NCBI GenBank assembly: GCA_020631735.1
Contig: CM036158.1
Coordinates: 83,525,914 to 83,589,913, forward strand
From: Saccharum officinarum
Lineage: Eukaryota > Streptophyta > Magnoliopsida > Poales > Poaceae
Direction of reading: 5' to 3'
DNA length: 64,000 bases
This document shows, piece by piece, positions 49,839 to 61,202 of the stretch. Position 1 is the stretch's first letter; each line of letters starts with the position of its first letter. Made by a program: the position numbers and the translations under genes. The notes below the pieces were generated by a model. The model was not told where the DNA came from and ran no database searches. It saw only the letters and a program-made list of their open reading frames with translations.

Positions 49839-51370
49839 TGGGCCCCTGGCCATCTTAGTTATTTTGTTAATTATAATGACAACCAAATTGATAGGATTAA
49901 TTAATATGTGTGCAGGACTAACATATACGTGCTAAGAAATGTAAGTTTGGATAGTCCTAGAGATAAGGAAACAAGTGGTGCAAAAATTCTGTAAGGAACT
50001 AAGAAGAAATAAAAAGAATAGAGAAAAGTGTGAGCACAGAACGGTACGCATCTTATTAAAAATGAGAGCATGAGATAATCAACAGGTATGTTCGGCCAAC
50101 ACCCAAACGATCCGCTGATGAAGAAGTGTCGAGTGCCAGACAATTAAGGAATGGACGGATAGGCCACATAAGCTAGGGTCTTTATGAAAATTGTGGAGGT
50201 CAATGGCTCGGATGGTCTAGTGAAAAAGAGGGCACTGGACAATCAGCGCCGGACTAGAACAACGGTAGCCCAATGGCTGTAACAATAGACGCAAGTGCTA
50301 GGCTATAAGCCAAATTAAGTTATACAATAGTTAGCTTTCTATTTGTTTATAAAATTTCTTTATTATTATATGTCTTCATTCTCTTTCCTATTCCTCCTCA
50401 TATACATCTCTATTGAGACCTACTACTATTTATGATTTCGTGTCTAGCTTGGTGCTTGCATGGGAGCTAAGCTCACTTCTCCCTTCTTTCTTCCACATCA
50501 GTAAAAATATTAATTAGCTTGGCTATAAGCTAATTGTTGTACTTGCTCTAACGCACTAGATAATCCGCTAGTTAGAAAATAGTGAACGCACTAGCCTTTT
50601 GCTAACGTCTATTTGAGGTGGATGAGCTCTCCCTCTTCCTCTCTCTATATATCATATACTACTTGTTATTTTGGAGTTATTAGAGCATGCTAAAGCTACT
50701 ACAAGCCTAGGATCACTCCATCCACCATATGAGAGCTTATTTTTTAAATCCAATTCTAGGATTGTACCTTATTTAGCATAGAGATTAGGCTTTTCGCTTG
50801 TGAGCTTGGGCTTTGTGCTCTTGTAATTTTTGTGAGGCGGAGCATTTTGAGCCTTTGTGGTTCTTTGACAATGATGTCAACCCTCTGAGCTTGGTGTGGA
50901 GCACAACAAACTTAGTGTGCAGAGGATGAGAGACTCCTTCCTTGGTGGAGAACCACGTAGTGGATGACGCCAAGGCTGGATCGCTGGGTGTCAAGTGACG
51001 AGTCTTAGTTACTTGTGGCACTTTAGTGAGAGCCTTTGTGTCATGTCCAACATAGTGACCAAGCTCTAACGTGGACTAGAAGTGCATTTTAGCAACACAT
51101 GATGCATCACCATGTCCTATGAGTTTCTACTTGCTCGATCCTTTACTTACCTCATGTAACCTTTATCTTTCTTATATTAGCATAGGGTAGTTGGTATGAT
51201 TGGCTCTAGGTTCAAAACCCTTAGTGGGTTTGAGTAAGTAGAGCACACTATCAAAAATATGGGTGCATATCTTGCTAGCTACTTTATTGTTTGTCTAGTG
51301 CAAATCAAATATAACACTTGAATAAGGGTTTAGAGACCCAATTCAACCCTCCTCTCTTGGGTCTTGGGCA
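49839..51370 (+). repeat. Sirevirus-like LTR (solo or truncated), element F
   Basis: It begins TGGGCCCCTGGCC and TTTTGTTAATTATAATGACAA, which resembles the start of the LTRs at 12553 and 52595. It ends near GACCCAATTCAACCCTCCTC and CTTGGGCA. It has imperfect CCGGACTAG/CTAGTG repeats (about 50206-50260 and 50565-50600) and a TATATATC near 50646. A MITE-like insert is at about 50292-50540. No internal domain is attached. Boundaries are approximate. Confidence 0.5.
50292..50540. mobile_element. MITE-like insert within LTR F
   Basis: The stretch is bounded by GGCTATAAGCCAAATTAA and TTAGCTTGGCTATAAGCTAA, with GCAAGT on the outer left and its complement ACTTGC on the outer right. It interrupts LTR-like sequence. 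The superfamily was not assigned. Confidence 0.5.
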
Positions 51371-52594
51371 CTCACCATTACTTATAGGTCTCCACCGTTG
51401 CAAAGTTTCCCCTATGCTAGATCTAAAAGCGAAAGATAAGGGAAGAAAAGGAAATGAAGGAAAAGGAGGAAAGGAGATGGAGATGGAGATGACAACTCTT
51501 TCTCGCTAGCTTGGGGGGATGTGGGAGGCAGAGGGGGCTGTGACCTAGGTTCATCCCAAGGAAATTAATAATCCCCATCAAATATGAGCCCATCAACTGT
51601 CCAATTAAGAATCCAAAAAAGTCCTAGCCCCATTGAACCACCCCTACCATAGGCAGACAACAACATATCTTGGTATCACTCGCTCCTTGCCTCCTCTGCT
51701 TCTCTTGTTCATCTTCGGTAGGCATTCACGTTTCAGACAGTAGTAAATTCCTAATCTTTCGCTAGGACCTAGACATTTCCCATAAATACCCAAACCCCTA
51801 AGAGGCCAGGACCTTGCAGCTGGTGGTGGCTTATGCGCAATGGGCAGATCCAAATCTTGCAGCAACATCCAAGGCCAATCGGGCCTTCTTCGCCTTGTTT
51901 CTGGATCTATCACTAATGGCAGCGAACGTTGATGCGCTATGGCCACCCTAATGGTATTGGCAAATGCCACCATCGTTGCCAAATTTCCCTCAGTTAGGTC
52001 TAAAAGGGAAAGAGAGGAGAGGATAAAAAAGGAAAGGAATTAAAAGAAGAAGTAGAGGGCAATGATGTCTTACCTACTCAATGGTAGTGATGGTGGATAT
52101 GCTATCACCACCCACCTTCTCTACCCCCTTTGCCATATATATATATAGAGAGAGAGAGCGACCACCATGCCTTGATGGTGATGGAGAAGACAACCACCCT
52201 TTCAAAGTTTCCCTTCTGCTAAATTTGAGAGGATGGGGGTGGGGAAGGAGGGAGGAAGATAAGGTTGTTTTCGTTTGGTGATTCAAGATAAAGGCCAGAG
52301 ACAGATAGACGTGTGCTCCACAAGTAAAGAGTAGTGCATCATGTGTTGTGTCAGTGCACTAACACATGCACATCAAACTAGAGTTTCCGCCTTGATCTCG
52401 TATTAGTTTTGTTTTTGGCGACTTGAAGGAATTAGACCATGTTTCGTTAGGTTTTAGGTGGAAGTGTGAGTAACCTCCCAAATTATTCTAGTTAGACCAT
52501 ATTATCATCCTGTGATTGACCTTGGATTACATGAATAGCCCTAGTAATCCAAGCTATGCATCTGAATACATCCCCAAGATTAATTAAGCATATT
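51371..52594. repeat. low-complexity region with diverged repeat units
   Basis: Three related purine-rich units begin AAGTTTCCCCTATGCTAG (about 51400), AAATTTCCCTCAGTTAG (about 51980) and AAGTTTCCCTTCTGCTAA (about 52204), each followed by AAAAG(C/G)GAAAG-like or GA-rich sequence. A (TA)n(GA)n microsatellite lies at 52134-52158. No gene recognised. Confidence 0.5.
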
Positions 52595-54038
52595 TGAGAG
52601 CCCTATGTTTGGCTTTGGTAATTGAGACAACTAGTGGACTAACCTTTTGCTAAGTGTTGTTTAAGCTAGGTTAGGTCCACCCTAAGGTGGTGAGCAAGGC
52701 TTGGGGATGGATGAAGGGTGATCAATCCAACTAGAGAAAGCTCACACTTCGAGAAGATGGAATGATGGAAACAAGCCCGAAGGCAAAGGTATATGTTAGG
52801 GGTTTTTGTTGTCATTGGCCAAGATGCAATAGAGTGCATGGTCGGTTTTAGGATAGATAGTCATACTATTAAGAGGGGAAGTCTAAAGCTTAATTGGTTA
52901 TCTAAGTGCCACTAGGTGCGAAATGACCTTGCATCTATAATAGACCTAGTGACGCAGTGAGTTGCAAGTGTAAATCCTTTGAAAAATATTTGAAAATGCT
53001 AACTCCGGGCCAAAGGAGTTAGTTCATTTGAAAAAGGGTTTGAAATGGAGCTAAACCGGTGCTTGTTTGCAGATAGCACCGAACTATGCGCCACATATAG
53101 AGGGTGCCAGGGTGTTCAAATAGAGGCTATGGTTAGACACGGGATTAGTCCAATGGTTACCCCACTAACTCATCGGACCATGCATGGTTACTGTTCATAT
53201 ATGGTGTTTTCAAAGTATGCACCGGATTAGTCCAGTGTGAAGCATTGAACCAATCGATGGGCAAAACACTTTCTAGAACCTCTCTGGTGGACACCGGATT
53301 AGTCTGGTGGTCCACCAGGAGGCCATCGCCGTACCATGCGTTACACTAGTCGTTGGGCTATCCAACGGCTAGATTGATCGAGGCGCGGGCACTAGGCAGT
53401 CGCCGGATTAGTCCAGTGGTGTGCCTGGCAAGGCACTGAACTTTGCGCTATCCTATGTTGTATCGTGAATTAAATCTGAGCCATCGATCTCACATTGTAT
53501 TAGTCATGTGGTGCCAACCCGGTGGGCACCAGAGCGATCCGGTCCCTGCGCAGACTGTTCACCATCAGTTTTCCAACAACTAGTTTTTTTATGTGTGGGG
53601 GAGGGGGCTCTTTATATTTGTGTTGGTCAGCTCCATGGGAGCTCACTTGGCATTCTAAGCATTCTAACACACTTGTGAGCCTCCAGGAACATCTCCCACT
53701 CATCTCCTTGTTTGTGATTGATCCAAAGTGAGGTTGTGAGAGATCTAGTGTATTTGCAATGTTGATTCGTAGCTTGTGGCACTAGTTCTTTGATTGGGCT
53801 GTAGTTTTCTTGTTATTCTTGGTGGTTGCCTTCACCTAGACAGCTTGAAGCAGTTGTGGTTGTTGAGGGGAGTGTTGGTGATTGTTCTCTGCCTCCAACC
53901 GGTGATTTGTGAGAGGTTCGCTTTGGCACCTCGTGAAGTTGCAAAGGGACACTTAGCGGAATGCTTGTGGCTAGTTGGAGTGCACCTTGTGCTTGATTAT
54001 TGCGGCACCCAAGTCATGGATTAGCTTGAGGGCTAGTT
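52595..54038 (+). repeat. truncated Sirevirus LTR, element E
   Basis: It begins TGAGAGCCCTATGTTTGGCT and TTGGTAATTGAGACAA, homologous to the LTR start at 12553. Repeated CACCGGATTAGTCC(A/G)GTG-like motifs (53146, 53221, 53288, 53402) take the place of the CGCGTCCGG array. A TATA-like CTTTATATTTG follows at 53609. The 3' part is missing after about 54038. Confidence 0.75.
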
Positions 54039-54367
54039 AGCCAAAATAAATGGGTCGATTTGCCAAAATTGAAACATATAACTCGATAATTAAATAAATG
54101 GGCCAATTGCATTTCTGCCTTCACTTTCACCTCTAATTGCAAGTTTGCCCTTCTCTTTTTTAGACTTCGCAAATTTGCCCTCACTTTCTGAATTTGAGTG
54201 TTTGTGTTGCTCCTAGTCTATCCAGTGAGGGTAACAGTGTGTGCTAGAGGTTGCAAAAGCTTATATGCCTTTGACATGAATGACCCTAATCTATAGCCTT
54301 TTGCATATCTGGACATAAAAAATGGCAAGATATTTTTCTAAATTAAATGACAAAATGGCATCACACA

Positions 54368-54504
54368 GCTTTGTTTGGATGCACAACTATCTATCTCAAT
54401 CCACATGTGATGAAGTAGATTGGAGTAGAATTAAACTAAGTTCCATTTCAATCCACTCCAATACATGTGGATTAAAATGGATACACATATATCCAAACAA
54501 GGCC
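54368..54504. mobile_element. Tourist-like MITE (inverted copy of 23839-23976)
   Basis: It has the same inverted-repeat ends, AGCTTTGTTTGGAT and ATCCAAACAAGGCC. It lies within the duplicated segment, so it is probably the same insertion. Confidence 0.65.
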
Positions 54505-55313
54505 TACATTGGGTATATTTGAAGCCATTTTATAACCATCACACATGGGTAACCACCACGTCGCCGCCCGCACAGATCACCTCACCCGTCACCCGCCTAA
54601 CCGCGCAGACCGCCGGGCCAGCTCGTCGCCTCAGTCACCTGCCCGGGTAGCTTGCCGCGTCAGTCGCCTGCCCACGCAGCTTGCCGCCGCGTCGGTTGCC
54701 CGCCCGCGCAGCTCACCCCACCAGCCCCTTCCATGTCGTGCTGATGCTGCTAGCCGCGGCGTCGCTCAGTCATGCGGCCAGCAAGCACGATGGATACGAG
54801 AAGTTGTGCAGCCTATGCGTGTAAGGCTAGGATACCACTTACCAAAGTCATTTTGGCTCCCTTTTTCATTCTCTTTATTTTTTTATTTTTCTTTTGCATT
54901 AGTTTGCTTTAGGTAGAAGTGGGGCAAACGGAGGACTGAAATTGTGAAAAACAAGGGTATATATGCAAAGTCTAAAAAACAATACAACTACGTGTGAAAA
55001 TGAGGGCCCAAATACAATTTATCTTAAATAAATCTCTAAACTACAAATCAATATATTATCAGCAGTGCTAGCACGTCCGCATGGACGCCCACGCGCTGCA
55101 CTCCATTTTGAGCGCTCCATGCGGGGTCCGCCCCGCCTGAGTGACAAGAGGGGAAGGGGGGGTGCCTCCGATTCGCAAGGACTCAGCCACGATGTTGTAT
55201 GGATGCCCTACCGGCGCCGGGGGGAGGACACACCAAGACGATGCAAAGAAGGTGGGGAGGAGAGATGCAATACCCGATCTGCTTTTAAAACACCAAAATA
55301 CAATAGTTGCAAC

Positions 55314-57291
55314 TAAAAGGTCTTGATGGATAGAGGGGGGTGAATAGCCTTTTAAAAAATTCTACAAAGACAAGCTAAACAAGTTTATCAATATAACAAG
55401 TAGCGAGATGCGAGTTTTGCTTAGCCTACGGGGTGTTTGCAAGCCACCTAACCAATTCATAATTCTAATATATTTGCACTCAACCGCACAAGTCAAACCG
55501 AGAAGGTAACTACAACTACAACTAGCAAGCTACACAAAAGAGCTACTCTAGCAAAGCTAACTAGCTAGCAAAGATAACTAAGAAGGTAATGCAAAGTTGA
55601 GTTAGAAGAGTTTCACCGAGGGGCGAAGTATTGAGCCAACCAATATGATCAACAATGAATACCAACATAACCGAACACCGGGATCAATCAATCACAATAT
55701 GAAAGTAATGACACGAAAAATTATCCCGAGGTTCACGTGCTTGCCGGCACGCTAGTCCCCGTTGTGTCCCTCTTCACCACGTGGTTCGGTGGCTAATCGG
55801 TCTTACACCGAGCCTCTCAAAAGGCGCCACAAGAACCTACCAAATGGTAAAAGGTTGCAAATGACATGAGCAATTCACTAACGTTGTCTTTGGCGCTTCG
55901 CCGAGGTAGGCACAAACCCCTCACAATCACCGGAGGTGGCCAAGAACAATCACCAACTCTTGCCAATGCCTCCAAGTTGCTCCAATCCATCTAGGTGGCG
56001 GCAACCACCAAGAGAAACAAGAATCCCGCAGCAAATCAACCACCAAGTGCCAACTAGATGCAATCTCACAATGCAAATGCACTTGGATCACTCAATCTCA
56101 CTTCGAATATGCAAAGAAGCAAGAAAGATGAGTGGGAGGGGAGTTGCTTAACTCAAAGTGCTCACAAGTATGTCAAAATGTTCAAGAGAGAGAGAGCCTT
56201 AAGCCAGCCAACGAGTATTTATAGACGTACCTCTTCGAATAGAGCCATTAGAAACTTAGACAGCTGAAATCGTGCTACCGGACGCGCTGGTCCAACTGAC
56301 CAGACGCGCCGGTCGCACAACGGCTAAGTCGCGAAACACTGACCGGACACGCTGGTCCAACTGACCGGACGCGCCGGTCGCACAACGGCTAACTGCGAAG
56401 CAACGATCGGACGCGCTTGACGCGCAGACCAGACGCACTGCAAATGACCAGACGCGCTGGTCCCGTGACTGACCGGACGCGCTGGTCAAGCCTGAGCAGC
56501 ACACAACAACACAATGACCGGACGCGCTGGAGAAATGACCAGATGCCACAGTGCCAGCGTCCGGTTAGAGTCCAGTAAGCTCCCTGAACGACCGGATGCG
56601 TCCGATCGACTGTGACCGGACGCGCTTCGCGTCCGATCATCAAACTGAAATACGCGCAGACACTGAACACTGACCGGACGCGTCCGGTCATGCAAAGACC
56701 GCGTCCGGTCACCTCTGTGACCTCTGTTCGCCTCCGTTTCTTTTCCAGACTTCCGGCGTAGTGGAAAATAGTCGTTTCAATTCCTCGAAAACGTCTGAAT
56801 CCCGGCGAGCTTGCTCGGCGGGAGGGAGAGAGGACCCCAAACCCTCTCTACCGCTGAAACTCCACCGCCTTCGCAAAACGTGCTAACACCACCAAGTGAT
56901 CTCGTCATGTGTGAGTGTGTTAGCATTTTCATAATCATTTTTTGAGGCGATATTAGTTCTATCCAAATGCATATGATTATGAAATGCACACCTAGAGGCA
57001 CTTAGGAGTTCAATAGCCGCGTCATTCCCCTCTTTATAGTACTGCTATCTATCCTATAATGTAACCACACCCACTAGGTGTCTTGGTTACTAAAACACAA
57101 CCCTTAAGCATATACCTTTGCCTTGATCACGTAGGGTTGCGTCCAAATCCAAGTGTGCCCATCATGATCACCATGTCCATCTTGCCACCAACCATGGAAT
57201 GTACTAATCCTCATATGCTACATACAACTTAGGCATAGGATTAGTACTTAGGCATTGTCACTAATTACCAACATCAAACATAGGACTTTCA
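55314..57291 (-). repeat. 3' LTR of Sirevirus A, inverted copy
   Basis: It is 1978 bp on the minus strand, starting TGAAAGTCC at 57291 and ending CCTTTTA at 55314, followed by GTTGC. It keeps a fuller sequence than the contig 1 copy (1930 bp). The palindromic array is at 56275-56715. Confidence 0.92.
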
Positions 57292-57846
57292 ATCTCCCCC
57301 TTGTTGGTAATTGGTGACAACCCTTTCACAAAGATGTTATGATAAAATTTTGATTGAAACCATGTCACATTGTCCAAGTATATTACCATGTGTAAGAATT
57401 ATGGACACGTGATCATGAATTCAAATAGATAGGAAAGCATACATGTTAGATAGGAAAGATTAGGAGCATTGACATGTATGCTATATGTTTAGATTTTGGA
57501 AGCATACATGTTAGATAGGAAAGATTAGGAGCATTGACTACCAATAGGTGCTAAGTGTTTTAGATTATAGACCTTTGAAGCGTGATACCATCGGAGTAGC
57601 GATAAACACCATCTTAGCACCTTGTGTAGTTAGATTCCACTTGGAAAAGCATAAACATAACTAGAAACCTTGTGAGATCAACATTATAAGCAAGGCTCTA
57701 GTACCACTATGAAAAACATGAAGCAAGAAAAATCTTACTTCTATTCATGCTAGTACCTCAATGCATCATTCAAATTATACTAGCAAGTCACCACACAAGC
57801 AATGTATCGGAGAAAAAGAAATGCATAACCATGCATCATCATATGA
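57292..57846 (-). other. 3' internal non-coding region of Sirevirus A, inverted copy
   Basis: It starts with the complement of the polypurine tract (ATCTCCCCCTTG) and continues to the N gap with no gene. The CTCCTAATCTTTCCTATC repeat is longer here than at 20899-20980. Confidence 0.85.
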
Positions 57847-57946
57847 NNNNNNNNNNNNNNNNNNNNNNNNNNNNNNNNNNNNNNNNNNNNNNNNNNNNNN
57901 NNNNNNNNNNNNNNNNNNNNNNNNNNNNNNNNNNNNNNNNNNNNNN
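57847..57946. other. assembly gap, 100 N
   Basis: Exactly 100 N. To its left is the 3' end of a minus-strand Sirevirus; to its right is the inside of a plus-strand Sirevirus LTR. Confidence 0.99.
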
Positions 57947-59103
57947 GTTCGGGACCGGCGCGTCCGGTCGTTATGAGCAGCGCGTCGGTCATAGGTTTGA
58001 CCGTTGGCGCGTCAGTGACCGTTGGAGGATCTAACGGTCGCATTTGAAATTTGAGGACACGTGGACGTCGCAGGGCGACCGGACGCGGTTAGCGCGTCCG
58101 GTCATTTCGACCGGCGCGTCCGGTCGTCCCGAAAAAAACGTCAGTGGAGTGGCAACGGCTCTATTTGTTTGGGGTGCTTATAAATACTCGTTGGCCGCCC
58201 TTGGGGAGGTCTCTTGCATTTCTAACACTCTTGTGCATCCTTTGAGCTAGAGCTACTCCTCCCACTCATCTCTCTTGCTTGATTGCAAATCAAAAGTGAG
58301 ATTGAGTGATTCCCAAAGTGCATTGCATAGCTTGAGGGCATCTAGTGGCACTTGTGGGTGGTTTAGCCGGTGGATTTTCTTTGTTACTCTTGGAGAGTAC
58401 GCTCCTAGCCGGCTTGGAGATTGTTGGAGGCGTGGCAAGAGAAAGTGATTGTTCTTGGCCACCTCCGGTTGTTGTAAGAGGTTCTTGTGCTTTCCTCGGC
58501 GGGACGCCAAAAGCAACTCTATTGGATTGCGCGTGTCATTGAGTTACCTCACTTGAGAGTGGTGTCTTGCGGTGCCTTGCGGGGCGTGCCTTGAGGGGCA
58601 AGTGACTTGAGGGTCACACCGAGGAACCATCTAAGTGTTGGTCGACACAACCGGTGACGTAGCTTGTCGGTGCACAAGTGTGAACACCGGGTGAACAAAA
58701 ATATTGTGTCTCTTGTCTCCCGGTGATTGGTCTACATATTGTGTTGTTGTCAATATTAATTGATTGTATATCATCTTGGTGATTGGCAACATCTTCACTC
58801 CACCGTCGGTATAAGATTCACAATCCTCTCTCTCGCATTTACTTTACTAGATTATTTGTGTAGCTCTAGTAGTAGCCTTTTCTAGTAGTTGTTAGCTTGC
58901 TCACTAGTGTAAGTTAGTGACATAGCACTTGTGTGAACTAGAGATCATAATCTACTAGACTTGTGGATAGGAGGCTTGCATCACAACCTTTGGCTAAGCA
59001 AAACTCGCTTTACGCCGTTTGTTATTCTAACAAGTTTGCTTAGTGGTGCTTGTAGAATTTTTAATAGGCTATTCACCCCCCTCTAGCCATCTAGGACCTT
59101 ACA
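57947..59103 (+). repeat. partial 5' LTR of Sirevirus D
   Basis: The gap removes its start. GCGTCCGGTC-type half-sites lie at 57957-58130 and TATAAATA at 58179. The LTR ends GGACCTTACA at 59103. Confidence 0.88.
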
Positions 59104-59161
59104 AGTGGTATCGGAGCCGTGGTCACCGTTTTAATCAGGCTTAACATCCTTCGGTGTGAAA

Positions 59162-61187
59162 AATGGCTCAAATTGTGTTCAATCATGTTGGGGCAAGCCA
59201 CCGTTCTTTGATGTGTTAGTTCTTTTGCTCATTGGAAGAGAAAGATGACAATGTACCTTGGTTCTATTCATGAGAGAGTATTGCAAGTCACCGAGAATGA
59301 TTTTGCTATCATTGATCCCAATCATCTCACCGATGAAGATAGAGCAAATAGAACATGCAATAGAATGGCTCTCAATACACTCTACAATGGTATTGACACA
59401 AAAGTGTTTGAGGGCATCAAAGATTTGGAATTGGCTAGTGAAGTATGGACAAGGTTGAGTGAGACATATGAAGGCACTAAGGTTGTGAAGAGTGCCAAGC
59501 TATATGGGCTCAAGAGTGAGTTTGAGAACTTCAAGAAAAAGATGATGAAACAATCATTGAAATGTTTCATAGATTGCAAGTGATAGTCAATGATCTCAAG
59601 AGCTTAGGGCACAAGACTCAAGATCAAGATTTTTGTCACAAGTTCTTATTGAGCTTACCTAGAAGATTCAAGATGTTGATCATGATGTTGCAAAGAGATG
59701 GGCTTGAAACAATGAAGCCTAATGATTTGCTTGGTGAAGTATTGACCTATGACAAATATGATCAAGATGTTGATGACAAGGAAAAGGTGGAAGATGAGAA
59801 AAGAAGACCGGCATTCAAGGCCACCTCCTCCAAGGGCAAAGCTACCATCATTGAAGAAGAAGAAGACAACAATGAAGATGGAGAATTTGAAAATATGATG
59901 ATGATGCACATTTGCTCTTGTAGTCAAGAAAATGGGTCACATGTTCATCAAGAGAAGAGGCTTTAAAGAAAAGAAATGAGCAACAAAGAAGTGCTTCAAT
60001 TGTGATAGCACCGAACATCTTCAAGCGGAATGTCCTTATGATAAGAAGAACAAAAAGGACAAGTTTGAAAAGAAGAAGAGAGAGGCCAAGATGACATTCA
60101 AGAAAGGCAAAATGGTGCCTATGTGATCACTTGGGAAAGTGATGATAATGAAGAAGAAGAAGAATCATCCAACAAGGCTTTTGCTTCCATTGCTATCAAC
60201 AAGAAGCCATCACTATTTGATTCATCCTCTTCATGCTTCATGGCTAAAGAAGCTAAGGTATTATATGATGAGAGTGATGATGAAAGTGAAATGGAATATG
60301 CTCATGATAGTGATAATGATAATGATAATGAAAATGATGATGATGAACCAACTAAAGAACAACTATATGACTTGATGCAACAAACTAGAGACATAGCTAT
60401 TGCCAAGAACAAGGAGTGTAAGAAGCTTTCAATGAAAGTAGCAATACTTGAGAAAGTTCTTAGTGAGCTTAAGACCACTCATGAGAGTCTAGTGGAAGAC
60501 CATGAGGATCTTGGTAAGGCTCATTTCAAGCTTGAAAAGGCTCACTCATTGCTACTTGAGCAACAAGAAAAGAAGGAGGTTGTTGTATCATGTGATATAG
60601 GTGTACATGTGATATAATTGATGAATCCTTTAATGAACCTATCATCATGTCAAATGCTAACCCTTCTTGTAGCTCTTCATCCACCACCACCAACTCTACC
60701 TCTACTACTAGTGATGGTTTCACTTGTGATGCCTCACTAATGGTTGAGAATGAGACTCTCAAGAGAGAGGTGGATGAGCTCACTCACCCTAGGCAAGGCC
60801 TATGGTGGTGAGGCCCGCTTGCTTAAGTGCTTGGGTAGCCAAAGGTTCTCTCTTAACAAAGAGGGATTGGGCTACACCCCAAGAAAGGCAAGTCGGCCTT
60901 TGCAACTCCAAAGCCTAGCTTTGTGAAGGGCAATGGTCGGTTTTGCAATAGATGCAAGCAAGTTGGGCACCTAGAGCATAATTGCAATAAAAAGAACCAA
61001 AGCAAGAACTTTGTTAATGCTATACCTTTTGATTCTTGCTATGTGCTTACCAAGGTGTGAAGGGTGTGCAAGCTAAGTTTGTTGGTACACCAATTGTGGG
61101 CCCAAAGAAGAAGGCTATTTGGGTACCAAAGAGCTTAGTTACTAACCTACAAGGACCCAAGCAAAAATGGGTACCTAAGCTTCATTG
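59162..61187 (+). pseudogene. Sirevirus D gag with several frameshifts
   Basis: The ATG is at 59162. The frame is lost within about 35 bases by small deletions relative to element A. It resumes at 59245, shifts at an A-rich run near 59535, and again near 59925, 60110, 60602, 60790 and 61052. Gag features in order are the UBN2-type core (59245-59720), zinc knuckle C-F-N-C-D-S-T-E-H-x4-C (59992-60033), an acidic stretch, a coiled-coil-like region (60390-60580) and a second knuckle C-N-R-C-K-Q-V-G-H-x4-C (60944-60985). It ends W-V-P-K-L-H and TGA. Nearly all lesions are missing bases. Confidence 0.82.
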
Positions 61188-61202
61188 ATTTGCTTGTAGG
61201 TC

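Larger units (their letters stand above)
53513..57846 (-). repeat. inverted copy of the contig 1 end (20579-24820)
   Basis: Read on the minus strand from 57846 it gives, in the same order: the Sirevirus A 3' region, its polypurine tract, LTR, the GTTGC target site (55309-55313), the MULE-like end with GTGCTAGCAC, the MITE, and the LTR fragment. The match ends exactly at both contig ends, so an unmerged overlap is likelier than a real inverted duplication. Confidence 0.9.

Noticed and set aside
53513..57846. A genuine large inverted duplication
   Set aside because: Both match ends coincide exactly with N gaps and the target site is shared, so an unmerged contig overlap is simpler. It remains possible until reads are checked.
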